Shown: positions 49,401-57,916, counted from the first letter of the stretch. The stretch is DNA of 64,000 nt from Thermomonas alba (GCF_022419205.1 NZ_JAJOZU010000001.1:248001-312000); one strand, 5' to 3'. A program made the numbers and translations. Notes: generated by a model from the letters alone, not told the origin.

Positions 49401-49916
49401 ATCATCAACAAGGAGCTGGGGCTGAACTTCTGCGAGAACCCCTGGCAGGGCAGCTTCATCGTCGGATATCTCACCGATCTGGTCGAAGAGGCGGTTTACC
49501 GGGAGTTCGAGGCGATCAGCGAGCGCGGTGGCGTGCTGGGTGCCATGGACACCATGTACCAGCGCGGCAAGATCCAGGAGGAGAGCCTGTACTACGAGCA
49601 GAAGAAGCACGACGGCAGCCTGCCCATCGTCGGGGTCAACACCTTCCTGCCCAAGGAGCACGGCGGCGACATCGTCACCGAGATCGAGCTGATCCGCTCC
49701 ACCGAGGCCGAGAAGCGCCAGCAGATCGAAAATCTGCATGCCTTCCAGCGCAACCGCAATGCACATGCCCCGCACGCGCTGCAGCGGCTGCAGGCGGCGG
49801 CGCGGGAGCGCCGCAACGTGTTTGAATCACTGATGGAGGCGGTGAAGACACACTCGCTGGGGCAGATCAGCCACGCACTGTACGAGGTGGGCGGAGAGTA
49901 CCGGCGCAACATGTAG
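46476..49916 (+). CDS. icmF: fused isobutyryl-CoA mutase with G-protein chaperone domain (IcmF)
   Basis: A 1146-residue adenosylcobalamin enzyme. Residues about 20-150 are the B12-binding domain ([14 protein letters not shown], with His30 as cobalt ligand). About 195-450 is a MeaI-type GTPase with Walker [10 protein letters not shown] (207-215) and NKFD. The rest is the mutase barrel ([38 protein letters not shown]) with a C-terminal linker. This order (B12-GTPase-mutase) defines IcmF and distinguishes it from MCM. It interconverts isobutyryl- and n-butyryl-CoA, and some members also act on isovaleryl/pivalyl-CoA. The neighbouring leucine genes make branched acyl-CoA metabolism the likely setting. 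Confidence 0.95.
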   Translation: MSTPAHHIPAPQPDATPLRFVTAASLFDGHDAAINIMRRLIQAQGAEVIHLGHNRSVEDVVRAALQEDADAIALSSYQGGHVEYFKYMVDMLKARNAAHIRVFGGGGGTITPEEIRELQAYGVERIYHPNDGMHMGLVAMIEDVIKRAEAARLPAAMPHQVALDDDIAIGRMLSAIEDAVVPDAELARLRKEWQLAGHKTPVLGITGTGGAGKSSVTDELLNRFLAQFPGMRIAVISVDPTRRRTGGALLGDRIRMNSLRSPRVFMRSMATRRQHAATNAVLKDCIGFLKSLGFDLVIVETAGIGQSDSEIVDLVDFPVYVMTSDFGAPSQLEKIDMLDFAELVVLNKFDKRGAEDALRDVRKQWKRNRARFDLKDEEVPVYPTIASQFNDPGLNWMFVNLCRLLREKLALPAERWTPHLDTSLREPRATVLIPGNRVRYLAEIAEQGRAINARIESQAEIADRAQSLWEALKELGDAALPKPLDLYPAEALIEGDDRSLKTLRQRYNDAIQSLDSEALKLLRDWPARLKSITAPVNEYQVRDKTIRVENYRESLSHQQIPKIAAPTYKAWGELLTFLQKENLPGYYPYTGGVYPYRRTGEDPIRMFAGEGTPERTNRRFHYLSLGQPAARLSTAFDSVTLYGEDPAERPDIYGKIGNSGVNVPTLDDMKKLYSGFDLCAPTTSVSMTINGPAPIILAMFLNTAIDQQVEKYLKADPARWAEAQGKIDALFEGKPRPRYEGPLPEGNNGLGLALLGVTGDQLVDAETYAQIKADTLKTVRGTVQADILKEDQAQNTCIFSTEFALRMMGDIQQYFVDHQVRNFYSVSISGYHIAEAGANPISQLAFTLSNGFTIVEYYLARGMKIDDFAPNLSFFFSNGMDPEYTVIGRVARRIWARAMRERYGASPRSQMLKYHVQTSGRSLHAQEIQFNDIRTTLQALYALFDNCNSLHTNAYDEAITTPTEESVRRAVAIQMIINKELGLNFCENPWQGSFIVGYLTDLVEEAVYREFEAISERGGVLGAMDTMYQRGKIQEESLYYEQKKHDGSLPIVGVNTFLPKEHGGDIVTEIELIRSTEAEKRQQIENLHAFQRNRNAHAPHALQRLQAAARERRNVFESLMEAVKTHSLGQISHALYEVGGEYRRNM

Positions 49917-49942
49917 CGCGGCCAGCGCCAGCGCTGGCAATG

Positions 49943-49969
49943 AAAAACCCCGGCTTGGCCGGGGTTTTT
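49943..49969 (+). terminator. rho-independent terminator of icmF (bidirectional)
   Basis: AAAAACCCCGG (49943-49953) and CCGGGGTTTTT (49959-49969) form a perfect stem with flanking A and T tracts. It can end icmF on the plus strand and the tRNA-Val transcript on the minus strand. Confidence 0.92.
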
Positions 49970-49982
49970 CGCGTTCATTCGG

Positions 49983-50057
49983 TGGTGGGCGGTGCAGGGA
50001 TCGAACCTGCGACCCTTGCCGTGTGAAGGCAATGCTCTACCGCTGAGCTAACCGCCC
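49983..50057 (-). tRNA. tRNA-Val (anticodon CAC)
   Basis: A 75-base tRNA read on the minus strand: acceptor GGGCGGT/ACCGCCC, D arm GCTC-AGCGGTA-GAGC, anticodon stem TTGCC/GGCAA with loop TTCACAC (anticodon CAC), T arm GCAGG-TTCGATC-CCTGC, and an encoded CCA end. It decodes GUG, an abundant codon in this GC-rich DNA. It stands between the icmF terminator and the exopolysaccharide locus. Confidence 0.96.
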
Positions 50058-50195
50058 CAAGTGAAGCGCGCATTGTACATGAATGGCGCGGCCAGGCAAG
50101 AGGGCGTGCGCGTAGCGGACGGGCCGACAGTGATGGGTGAACGAAGGGGATCGCGACGCGGGGTGATGAGCGTGAGGGTGGGCTGCATGTTCAGC

Positions 50196-50223
50196 TTGCG
50201 CATCGCGGTCGACCCCGCATAAT
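50196..50223 (+). promoter_or_regulatory. promoter of the exopolysaccharide export operon
   Basis: TTGCGC (50196-50201), a 16-base spacer and CATAAT (50218-50223), 29 bases before the first export gene, with GGGAGAGAGGG as ribosome site. The intergenic stretch 49917-50251 thus holds a terminator, the tRNA and this promoter; nothing else is apparent in 50058-50195. Confidence 0.55.
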
Positions 50224-50251
50224 GCAACATCCTTGGGAGAGAGGGTGACGC

Positions 50252-50974
50252 ATGCGCAACGGCTTGCTGTTCTTGTTGGTCCTGATGCTGGTCTTGGGGA
50301 TCTCGGGATGCGCCAGCGACGGCGCCGCCCGCGTCGGCCAGGCCAATGCGGTGACCGGCCATGCATTGCCGCCGCCGGATACCACCACGGCTTCCGGCGC
50401 CTATGAAGGCACCACCGACTACCGCATCGGCGCCCAGGATCTGCTGAGCATCAGTGTGTTCGGGGTGCAGGACCTCGACAAAGAAGTGCGGGTGAACTCC
50501 AACGGCCAGATCTCGCTGCCGCTGGTCGGCACCGTGCAGGCCGGCGGCAAGACGGTGCCGGAACTGGAGGCAGAACTGGCGCGGCGCTATGCCGACGGCT
50601 ACCTGCAGAACCCGCAGGTGACGGTGTTCATCAAGGAATACACGAGCCAGCGCATCACCTTGGAAGGCGCCGTCAACAAGCCCGGCATCTATCCACTCAC
50701 GGGCAAGACCACCTTGCTGCAGGCCATCGCGCTGGCTGGCGGGCTCGACGACAAATACGCCGATCTGGGTGGCATCGTGCTGATGCGTCAGGTCAATGGC
50801 AAGCGCATGGCGGCGGTGTATGACCTGCGCCAAGTGCGGCGCGGTATCGTCGAGGACCCGCAGGTATTTGGTGACGATATCGTGGTCGTCGAACAATCGG
50901 GCAGTAAGTCTGCCTATCGCCGCTTCATCGAGAGTGCGCCGGCCATCGGCGTGTTCCGCTGGCTCTTCCCCTGA
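50252..50974 (+). CDS. outer-membrane polysaccharide export lipoprotein (Wza/GumB family)
   Basis: A 240-residue lipoprotein (lipobox GISGC, Cys20). A Poly_export domain (about 55-135: DYRIGAQDLLSISVFGVQDL, VRVNSNGQISLPLVG) is followed by an SLBB domain (TLEGAVNKPGIYPL). It is short, like GumB, and lacks the long C-terminal helix region of Wza. It should form the outer-membrane exit for the polysaccharide made by this locus. It lies 21 bases upstream of the autokinase gene. Confidence 0.93.
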   Translation: MRNGLLFLLVLMLVLGISGCASDGAARVGQANAVTGHALPPPDTTTASGAYEGTTDYRIGAQDLLSISVFGVQDLDKEVRVNSNGQISLPLVGTVQAGGKTVPELEAELARRYADGYLQNPQVTVFIKEYTSQRITLEGAVNKPGIYPLTGKTTLLQAIALAGGLDDKYADLGGIVLMRQVNGKRMAAVYDLRQVRRGIVEDPQVFGDDIVVVEQSGSKSAYRRFIESAPAIGVFRWLFP

Positions 50975-50995
50975 CCGATCACGGACGATTCCGGA

Positions 50996-53299
50996 ATGAC
51001 TGACGATCGTTTGCCCGCCGGCCCTGCCGGTGATGACAGCCGCCTGCCGACCCAATCCGAAGTGCGTGCGGCTGGCGCGTTGGCCGAGCGCAGGGCCGGC
51101 GCCGCGTTGGCGCTGGAACTGCACGAAGAGCAGCGGCGTGACGAGGACGAGATCGATCTGCTCGCCTTTTGGCACATCCTGGTCAAGCGCCGCCGTCTGA
51201 TCGTGGGCGTATTGGCAGCAGTGGTGGCCTTGGCGCTGCTGTACACCCTGACGGCCACGCCGATCTATCGGGCAACGGCCGTCCTACAGCTGGAAAAATC
51301 GGGGATTCAGGTTCTGCCGGTCAATGGGATCCAGCCCGGAGACAGCATCGGCTGGGATCCGGAGTTCCTGCAGACTCAATACGAGCTGATCAAGAGCCGC
51401 GCGCTCGCCGAGCGCGTCGCCAACGAACTCGACTTGGATCCCGCCACTCTGCAGCGGCTCGAGGATCCGGGTTGGCTCGGGCGCATGCTGGGCTTGCTGC
51501 AGCCGAAAAAAACGACGCCAGCCAAGGCCAAGCCTGGGACAGGGGAGGCTCGTCGCGATGCGTTGCGGCAGATGCGCGAGGTGGCCGGGATCATCAGCGC
51601 GGGGCTTAGCGTGGAGCCCATCCGCGATTCAAGGCTGGTGCGCATTCATTTCGACAGCCCGTCTCCGGAGTTTTCCGCGCGCGCCGCCAACGCGATCGCC
51701 GAGGGCTACATCGCCGCGGGATTGGAGCGGCGCTTTGGCGCATCTTCATACGCAAAAACTTATTTGGAAGAGCAGCTCAAGTTGGCCAAGGCCCGACTCG
51801 AGGACTCTGAGCGCAAGCTGGTCGAGTTCGCGCAGAAAGAGAATCTGGTCAATACCGGAGAGCAAGGACAGTCGCTGGCGGCTCAGAACCTCACCCAGCT
51901 CAATGCCGCCCTGGCCACCGCCCAGGATCAGCGCATCCGTGCGCAGGCACGCTGGCAGCAGGCGGCCAGCGGCGCGATGCCGGCCGACATGCTGGCCAAC
52001 TCCAACGTGCGTGCGCTGCAGCAGCAGAAAGGGCAGCTGCAGGCGCAGTACCAGCTGAAGCTGCAGACTTTCAAGCCGGACTATCCGGAGATGCTGCAGC
52101 TCAAGAGCCAGATCGACGAGTTGGACCGACAGATCGCCAAGGAGTTTGACGCCATCCGTGCCTCGGTCAAGGCCGAATACGACGCCGCGGTCAGGCAGGA
52201 GCAGATGCTCACCGGGCAGATCGCCGCCCTGCGCACGCAGGCGCTGGACGTGGATGGACGCAGCATCCAGTACAACATCCTCAAGCGCGAGGTGGACACC
52301 AACCGCCAGCTCTATGACGCGCTGCTGCAGCGCTACAAGGAAGTGGGTGTGGCCGGCGACGTGCGCGCCAACAACATCTCCATCATCGATCGCGCGGAAG
52401 TGCCCACCAGCCGCTTCAAGCCCAGCCTGACCCTGAACCTGGCGATCGGCCTGCTGCTGGGCGGCGTGCTCGGCGTGTTGCTGGCGTTCCTGCTGGAGTT
52501 CCTCGACGACACCCTGAAGACCCCGGAGGACATCGAGCAGAAGCTGAAGCTGCCGGTGCTCGGCATCATTCCCAAGCTCGGGCCGAAGGAGAGCGTGGCA
52601 GAGGTCGCGGCCAATCCGCAGTCATCATTCTCGGAGGCGTATCGCTCGGTACGCACGGCGCTGCAGTTTGCTACCGACCACGGCGTGCCCAAGACCTTGC
52701 TGGTCACCAGCAGCGGGCCCGGTGAGGGCAAATCCACCACTGCCCTCGCGTTGGCGCGCAATCTGACCCAGCTCGGCAAGCGCGTGCTGCTCATCGATGC
52801 CGACCTGCGCAATCCGTCGCTGCACAAGACCCTGGGGCTGCGCCCCGAGTTCGGGCTGAGCAACCTGCTGGCGGGGGCCTGCGCTTTCAGCGATACCGTG
52901 CAATCCACTGGCGAGGCGCAGCTGGATGTGATCCTGGCCGGCCCCCTGCCGCCGAATCCTGCCGAACTATTGTCCGGCTCCAAGCTGATTTCGCTGCTGA
53001 CGGTCGGGAGTGAGCGCTACGACCACGTCATCGTCGACGGCCCGCCAGTGCTGGGGCTGGCGGATGCCCCGATTCTCTCCAATGCAATCGACGGCACGTT
53101 GCTGGTCGTCACCAGCGCCAAGACCAAGATCAGCGCTGCGCAGGCCGCGTTGAAACGGCTGCTGGCGGCCCGCGCGCGGATCGTCGGCGCGCTGTTGACC
53201 AAGTACGATGCGCGCACCGCAGGCTATGGGTATGGCTACGGCTACCGCTACGACTCCTACTATGCGTATGGCGGCAAGCCGCGGTTGACCAAGGGGTGA
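50996..53299 (+). CDS. polysaccharide co-polymerase with tyrosine autokinase domain (GumC/Wzc family)
   Basis: A 767-residue inner-membrane protein. An N-terminal cytosolic tail leads to TM1 (about residues 65-85), a periplasmic Wzz-type coiled-coil region, TM2 (LNLAIGLLLGGVLGVLLAFLL) and a BY-kinase domain with Walker A SSGPGEGKSTTALALA, Walker A' LLIDADLRNP and Walker B VIVDGPP. The C-terminus is a Tyr/Gly cluster (YGYGYGYRYDSYYAYGG) for autophosphorylation. Xanthomonas GumC itself lacks a kinase domain, so this one is closer to Wzc/EpsB. It controls chain length and export. The stop overlaps the next start (GTGA). Confidence 0.94.
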   Translation: MTDDRLPAGPAGDDSRLPTQSEVRAAGALAERRAGAALALELHEEQRRDEDEIDLLAFWHILVKRRRLIVGVLAAVVALALLYTLTATPIYRATAVLQLEKSGIQVLPVNGIQPGDSIGWDPEFLQTQYELIKSRALAERVANELDLDPATLQRLEDPGWLGRMLGLLQPKKTTPAKAKPGTGEARRDALRQMREVAGIISAGLSVEPIRDSRLVRIHFDSPSPEFSARAANAIAEGYIAAGLERRFGASSYAKTYLEEQLKLAKARLEDSERKLVEFAQKENLVNTGEQGQSLAAQNLTQLNAALATAQDQRIRAQARWQQAASGAMPADMLANSNVRALQQQKGQLQAQYQLKLQTFKPDYPEMLQLKSQIDELDRQIAKEFDAIRASVKAEYDAAVRQEQMLTGQIAALRTQALDVDGRSIQYNILKREVDTNRQLYDALLQRYKEVGVAGDVRANNISIIDRAEVPTSRFKPSLTLNLAIGLLLGGVLGVLLAFLLEFLDDTLKTPEDIEQKLKLPVLGIIPKLGPKESVAEVAANPQSSFSEAYRSVRTALQFATDHGVPKTLLVTSSGPGEGKSTTALALARNLTQLGKRVLLIDADLRNPSLHKTLGLRPEFGLSNLLAGACAFSDTVQSTGEAQLDVILAGPLPPNPAELLSGSKLISLLTVGSERYDHVIVDGPPVLGLADAPILSNAIDGTLLVVTSAKTKISAAQAALKRLLAARARIVGALLTKYDARTAGYGYGYGYRYDSYYAYGGKPRLTKG

Positions 53300-54678
53300 T
53301 CGCCGTGGCCGGCGCGAAGGGGAGCGCGCTGGAATGGGCGCTGGCACTGCTGCAGGTGCCGGGGCAGCGCTACCTGCTGCGGCAGAAACCGTTGCCCGAC
53401 GGGATGGAGCAGTTGCTGGCGATCGCGGCCGGCAGCTCTCCCGAAGTCATGGCTCAGGCGGTGGCCGCGTTCGGGGAGAGCGAGGCGCGGTTGCGCGAGG
53501 CGGCGCAGTTCTACGCGCGTGAAGTGCTGTTCTTCCCCGAGGCGGATGCGTATCGCGTGCTCGGAGTGACGGCGGATGCCTCTTGGGATCGCATCAAGCT
53601 TCACCATCGTCTGCTGCAATCGTGGCTGCACCCGGACCGGCCGCATAGCGAGGAGGATGCCGCCTTCGCGGCGCGCGTTAATGCGGCTTGGAACCAGCTG
53701 CGTAGCCCGGAGCGCCGGCGTGTGTATGACCAGACGCGTCGATCTGGTGTGGTCGAAAACGCGAGGGCAGGCGCGAGCCAGACTGCTGCGATAGTGGTTC
53801 CGGCGTGGCGTTCTGTGCATGAGCCGCTGCCGATGGAACTGCGTTGGCGCCGGCGTCTTCCCATCCTGGCGCTGCTCGGCGTATGCGCTTTGTTGGCGGT
53901 GTTGGCAGTACGCGATCTGGCACGCGATCCGGAACCTTGGGATGTGCCAGCGCCTGAGGCGCAGGAAATCGCCAGCGTGAGTACGCAGGCAAAACCAGAC
54001 GGCCCGTCCGCCGACGTCTTGCCGACGTCCAGGCGCGGCAAGCCGAATGCGCGCGCGAGTGCGATCGCGCCGCCGTCGAAGTTGCCGCCGCGCGCGCACC
54101 TTGCGCCGCAACGCATGCGAGCGATGCCGGTGCCCGTGCCTGCCGCGGCAGTGGCGGCGTCTGTGGAAACGAAGGCCGTCGCCGTCCCGGCAAGCGCGGT
54201 GGATACCCTGCGGCCAGAGGGTCAGCGACGCAGCGCTGCGCCCGTGATCGCCGCGTCTTCAACACTGCCTCCATCCGATGAGGGCGCGGCTGGCGAGCCA
54301 GAGATGCCGGCAGCGCGCGGCGATGCCGTTGCAGAGAGCGCGCAATCTGCCGTGCCCGGTTTCGACCGTCTGCAGGCGGCGCAGCAGGCAGGCGACATGC
54401 TGCTGCGCTACATGCGCGATCCTGACCGTGCCCCACCTCCGATTTGGAACAGCCCGCAGGTGGAAGACGAGGCCGACCGCCTGCGCCAGCGGCTGCACGC
54501 CCGCGGACGCGTGAGGCTGGCGCAGGCGAAATGGCAGATCGGCTATGACAGCGCCGGTCTGGAATCGGCCTACATCATCAGTGGAAACGCGCCCGCCAAT
54601 GGCCAGTTGCGCGCGCGCCTGCGCTGGCGCGATGGCTATTGGCTGGTGACCGCGATTGCTCTGGATGGACTTCCATGA
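53296..54678 (+). CDS. membrane-anchored J-domain (DnaJ-like) protein of the exopolysaccharide operon
   Basis: A 460-residue protein. Residues 1-80 are a helical N-terminal domain I do not recognise. A J domain follows at about 84-146 (EADAYRVLGVTADASWDRIK, HPD at 112-114, then AAFAARVNAAWNQLRSPERR). One membrane segment lies at about 188-206 (LPILALLGVCALLAVLAV), then a long Ala/Pro-rich linker (210-360) and a C-terminal domain of about 90 residues ending RWRDGYWLVTAIALDGL. The intact HPD predicts stimulation of a DnaK-type ATPase in the cytosol, with the linker and tail in the periplasm. It starts at GTG 53296 inside the kinase stop codon and overlaps the TPR gene, so it is coupled to both. 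Confidence 0.85.
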   Translation: MIAVAGAKGSALEWALALLQVPGQRYLLRQKPLPDGMEQLLAIAAGSSPEVMAQAVAAFGESEARLREAAQFYAREVLFFPEADAYRVLGVTADASWDRIKLHHRLLQSWLHPDRPHSEEDAAFAARVNAAWNQLRSPERRRVYDQTRRSGVVENARAGASQTAAIVVPAWRSVHEPLPMELRWRRRLPILALLGVCALLAVLAVRDLARDPEPWDVPAPEAQEIASVSTQAKPDGPSADVLPTSRRGKPNARASAIAPPSKLPPRAHLAPQRMRAMPVPVPAAAVAASVETKAVAVPASAVDTLRPEGQRRSAAPVIAASSTLPPSDEGAAGEPEMPAARGDAVAESAQSAVPGFDRLQAAQQAGDMLLRYMRDPDRAPPPIWNSPQVEDEADRLRQRLHARGRVRLAQAKWQIGYDSAGLESAYIISGNAPANGQLRARLRWRDGYWLVTAIALDGLP

Positions 54679-55895
54679 CGGCGACAATGCGTAAAGGCAT
54701 CCTGCTGGCCCTCTCCATATTCGCGCTGTGGATCGCATGGCGGATCTACGGCCAGCTGCGTGCAGAGCAGGCGGCCGCATCAGACCCGGCGCTGGCCCTG
54801 GATTGGCGCCCGGAGTTTTCCAGCGCCCTGTTGGCGCAGGCGGAACGCCAGCTCGCCGCAGGCGATCTGCAGGCGGCACAGGACAGCGCACGCCGGGTGC
54901 TCGCCAACTCCCCCTTGCGCGGGCAGGCGTTCCGGATCCTGGCGCAGGTGGCCGATCGCCGCGGCGATGCGGCGCAGGCGCTGCGCCTCTACCAGATCGC
55001 CGCCCGGCGCGCGCCGCGTGACTTGCCCAGCCGCGCTTGGCTGGCGCAGTACTATCTGCGGCAGGGGCGCCATGCCGATGCGTTGACGCAGATCGACGAC
55101 ATGCTGCGGATGGCTCCGCAACGCGCATCCGCGATCGTCCCCGTCCTGGTACGGCTGGCGTCCGATCCCGCCTTCGCTGTCGCCCTGGCGCAAAAATTGG
55201 CCGCACGACCGCCCTGGCGCGAGGGCGTGCTGGCGGCTCTGCGCAATCCGCAAACCGGGAACCCCGAGGCGGCGGGGCGCATCATGGAGATGCTGCAGGC
55301 GCAGGGCGGGTTGAGCGAGCCCGAATACAAGGACTGGCTCGACAGCCTCATCGCCCAGGGGCGCTGGGGCGAAGCCTATGCGCGCTGGGCCAGCCGCGTG
55401 GACAAACCTGGCGGCCGCCTGCCGCTGCTCTACAACGGCGATTTCCGCCAGCCACCCTCGGATGTGGGATTCGACTGGCGGACCCGGCGCATTCCCGGAG
55501 TGTTGCTGGACTTCGTGCCGATGGCGGGCGTTCGCGGACAGGCGGCTTATTTCAGCTTCCTCGACCGGCGAGTGCCAGAAGGGGGGCTGGGCCAGCCGCT
55601 GATGCTGCTTCCCGGCCGCTACCGGCTGACCTTTCGCGCCCGCGCAGCCGCTCTGCGCAGCGAGATGGGCCTGCAGTGGCAGCTGGTGTGCGCCGGGCCT
55701 GCCGGCGTGCTGGCGCGCAGCGACCCGCTGCAGGGCGACATGGGCTGGAGGACGTTCCAGCTTCAGTTCGAGGTGCCGGCCTCGGGGTGTCCCGGGCAGT
55801 GGTTGCGCCTGGTCAACCCGGTGCCGCCCGGCGCGGCCCAGCGCATCTCGGGCGAACTTTGGGCGACTGGTTTCACGCTCACGCCACAAACCTGA
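54675..55895 (+). CDS. TPR-repeat protein with N-terminal membrane anchor
   Basis: A 406-residue protein: one membrane segment (about 8-24, ILLALSIFALWIAWRIYG), then tetratricopeptide helices (about 50-210; AQAERQLAAGDLQAAQDSAR, AQALRLYQIAARRAP, LAQYYLRQGRHADALTQ). A C-terminal beta-rich domain (about 255-400; LPLLYNGDFRQPPSDVGFDW, LPGRYRLTFRARA) resembles a galactose-binding-like or carbohydrate-binding jelly roll. It should face the periplasm. The ATGA overlap with the J-domain gene suggests that the two products act together. A scaffold or sugar-chain sensor in polymer export is inferred. Confidence 0.82.
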   Translation: MTATMRKGILLALSIFALWIAWRIYGQLRAEQAAASDPALALDWRPEFSSALLAQAERQLAAGDLQAAQDSARRVLANSPLRGQAFRILAQVADRRGDAAQALRLYQIAARRAPRDLPSRAWLAQYYLRQGRHADALTQIDDMLRMAPQRASAIVPVLVRLASDPAFAVALAQKLAARPPWREGVLAALRNPQTGNPEAAGRIMEMLQAQGGLSEPEYKDWLDSLIAQGRWGEAYARWASRVDKPGGRLPLLYNGDFRQPPSDVGFDWRTRRIPGVLLDFVPMAGVRGQAAYFSFLDRRVPEGGLGQPLMLLPGRYRLTFRARAAALRSEMGLQWQLVCAGPAGVLARSDPLQGDMGWRTFQLQFEVPASGCPGQWLRLVNPVPPGAAQRISGELWATGFTLTPQT

Positions 55896-55921
55896 ATGTC
55901 TCCAAATAAAGATGCGCAGTA

Positions 55922-55950
55922 TTGACTCTTGTCTTGTGAGTCGCTAACTT
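55922..55950 (+). promoter_or_regulatory. promoter of the small secreted protein gene
   Basis: TTGACT (55922-55927), a 17-base spacer and TAACTT (55945-55950), placed 44 bases before the start codon. The region is locally AT-rich, and the good -35 element suggests a separately and perhaps strongly expressed gene. Confidence 0.6.
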
Positions 55951-55993
55951 CGAGTCCGCGAGTCGCCCCCACTCCAAACCAAGGATGATTGCC

Positions 55994-56422
55994 ATGAACA
56001 AGCTCTCCGTCGCTCTGATCGCCGTCTGCATGGGGCTTGCCGCTCCTGCATTCGCCCAGCAGCAAAACAAGGACGATGACATCGTCATCCAGATCAACGC
56101 CGGCACGGCGATGACCAGCACCGGTGGCGACTTCATGACGGCTTCCAGCGGCCAGCCGGTCGTGGTCGGCGGGAAAGTCATGATCAACGCGGGCTCTGCA
56201 GCTACGCTGGTCTACAAGAATGGCTGCAAGATGGAGCTGCGGCAGCCGGGTGTGTACACCGTGCCGGCGGACTGCAAGGTGGCCGGTTGGGCCAACAATG
56301 GCGGTGCCTCTGGCGCCAACGCCGCGATCATCGCCGGCGCAGCCGCCCTCGGGGCCGCCGTGTTGGTCAACGAGAAGGACGTGAAGGTTGGCCCGCTCAG
56401 CGCCAGCATCCGTCACTTCTGA
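55994..56422 (+). CDS. small secreted protein of the exopolysaccharide locus, unknown function
   Basis: A 142-residue protein with a signal peptide cut near AFA-QQQ (residue 21). The mature part has a beta-type region (DIVIQINAGTAM, PVVVGGKVMINAGSAATLVY), two cysteines (78 and 94) that could form a disulfide, and a Gly/Ala-rich hydrophobic stretch (107-125) that may span or insert in a membrane. ATG 55994 follows AAGGA at proper spacing; ATG 55985 is an alternative. It has its own promoter and hairpin. I recognise no named family; a matrix or envelope protein linked to the polysaccharide is a guess. Confidence 0.75.
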   Translation: MNKLSVALIAVCMGLAAPAFAQQQNKDDDIVIQINAGTAMTSTGGDFMTASSGQPVVVGGKVMINAGSAATLVYKNGCKMELRQPGVYTVPADCKVAGWANNGGASGANAAIIAGAAALGAAVLVNEKDVKVGPLSASIRHF

Positions 56423-56451
56423 TCTTCCGCGTCACCTCGTAGTGCTCACAC

Positions 56452-56479
56452 GCAGGGCAGGCCGCAAAGCCTGCCCTGC
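56452..56479 (+). terminator. strong hairpin after the small secreted protein gene
   Basis: GCAGGGCAGGC (56452-56462) and GCCTGCCCTGC (56469-56479) form an 11-bp perfect stem with a 6-base loop, 29 bases past the stop. The T-tract is poor (GCATTTG), so termination may be partial, allowing some read-through to the ligase gene. Confidence 0.65.
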
Positions 56480-56536
56480 TGCATTTGCGCCGCCTGCCAG
56501 TCGCCAAGCGCGCGCTCGGCCGGATATGCTTGGACG

Positions 56537-57916
56537 ATGCTGACCGAATATGCCCATCGTGCCGTGTTGCCGGCACTGTTCCTGTTGCTGCTGGCCTGCT
56601 GGCTGGGCGGCGGCGTCACCGTGGATGACACCGGTATCGATGAGGGCCTGCAGCTGCTGGCGCTACCGGTGCTGCTGCTGGCAGTGTGGCGGCTGCTCAT
56701 GGAGGGGGGCTCGCCCTGGGTGCGCGTCGGCGTCGTGGCCGCATTGCTGATTGTGCTGGTGCCGGCGCTGCAGCTGCTGCCGATTCCGATGGCGCTCTGG
56801 CAGCTGCCGCCGGCGCGTCAGGCGCTGGCGGCGGATCTCGCGGTGGCGAGTGTGCAGGTCAATCCGCACTGGAGCCTGACGCCCGCTTCGACCGAGCGCG
56901 GCCTGTGGGCGCTGCTGCCGGCGCTGGCGGCGTTCATGGGCGCGTGCACGCTCGATGCGCGCGAGCGCCGACTGCTGGTGCAGGGGGTGCTCGGGCTGGT
57001 CGTCTTCAATGTGTTTTTCGCGTTCTTCCAGGCCGGGTTGCCGCCAGACAGCCCGCTGCGCCTGTATCAGGACTTCAACAACGGGTTCGGCGGGCTGCTG
57101 GTGAACACCAACCACCAGGCCACCGCTTGCATCATCGGCATGGCCCTGGCGGTCGGGCTTGCGGCCGAGGCGCGTCTGCGCGAAGCGCGTGGGGAGCTGC
57201 GGCCGCGCCATCACTGGCGCTATCTTGCGTTGGCGGGATTTCTGCTGCTGATGGTGCCGCTGTCCACCTCGCGTGCCGGCATGGCGATTGCGCTGCCAGT
57301 GCTGGGGCTGGCGCTGCTGTCGACCGGCTGGCTACAGATCACCCGCTTGCTGCGGCATCCGCGCCGGCTGGTGATCGCACTGGGCGCTCTGGTGCTGGCG
57401 GTGATTGGGGTGCGTGCCGGCATGGGCTGGCTGGCCGTGGACGAGCTCGAGGAGATGCGCCATACGATGGCCCGCGCGGCGTTTGTCATCGGTCAGGCCG
57501 AGGCGCCCTTGGGGAGCGGCGTGGGCAGTTTCGTGCCTGCGTTCGAGCAGGCCGCGCCGGAGTCTTTGCGCTTGCCGCAGTACGTCAACCACGCGCACAA
57601 CGAATATGCTCAGTGGTGGATGACCACCGGCTGGCTGGGAATCATGGCGTTGGCGCTGGTGCTGGGGGTGCTGCTGGCGGCCGCCTGGCGCGTATGGCAT
57701 GGCGAAGGTCGGCAGGCGGCGCTGGCCGGCGCCTGCCTCACGGCGCTGGTGGCCGTGCTGGCGCATTCGTGGGCCGATTATCCGCTGCGCACGCTTACCT
57801 TGATGGCGACCTGCGGCGCCGTGGCAGGGGTGCTGATGGCGGCGCTTGCAGAGATGCGGCGGCGTTCATCCGTTCGCAATGTGCCGGAGCGGCCGCCTGG
57901 GGAGGCGGCTGCATAG
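56537..57916 (+). CDS. O-antigen ligase/polymerase family membrane protein (Wzy_C domain)
   Basis: A 459-residue polytopic inner-membrane protein with about 12 hydrophobic segments. The Wzy_C/O-antigen ligase domain lies in the middle (MVPLSTSRAGMAIALPVLGL, then the large periplasmic loop and YVNHAHNEYAQWWMTTGWLG). In its locus it most likely polymerises or ligates the repeat unit exported by the Wza/Wzc pair. Ligase and polymerase cannot be separated by sequence here. Confidence 0.88.
   Translation: MLTEYAHRAVLPALFLLLLACWLGGGVTVDDTGIDEGLQLLALPVLLLAVWRLLMEGGSPWVRVGVVAALLIVLVPALQLLPIPMALWQLPPARQALAADLAVASVQVNPHWSLTPASTERGLWALLPALAAFMGACTLDARERRLLVQGVLGLVVFNVFFAFFQAGLPPDSPLRLYQDFNNGFGGLLVNTNHQATACIIGMALAVGLAAEARLREARGELRPRHHWRYLALAGFLLLMVPLSTSRAGMAIALPVLGLALLSTGWLQITRLLRHPRRLVIALGALVLAVIGVRAGMGWLAVDELEEMRHTMARAAFVIGQAEAPLGSGVGSFVPAFEQAAPESLRLPQYVNHAHNEYAQWWMTTGWLGIMALALVLGVLLAAAWRVWHGEGRQAALAGACLTALVAVLAHSWADYPLRTLTLMATCGAVAGVLMAALAEMRRRSSVRNVPERPPGEAAA

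Noticed and set aside
46476-49916. Methylmalonyl-CoA mutase
   Set aside because: The domain order B12-binding, GTPase, mutase in one chain is that of IcmF; MCM has the B12 domain at the C-terminus and a separate GTPase.
49983-50057. tRNA-Val as an integration site for the downstream sugar locus
   Set aside because: No integrase, direct repeat of the tRNA 3' end or composition change was seen next to it; the AT-rich segment lies 11 kb away.
50252-53299. Xanthan gum cluster (gumB-gumC)
   Set aside because: The export pair is similar, but the second protein carries a tyrosine-kinase domain and the following genes do not match the gum order, so only family-level names are used.
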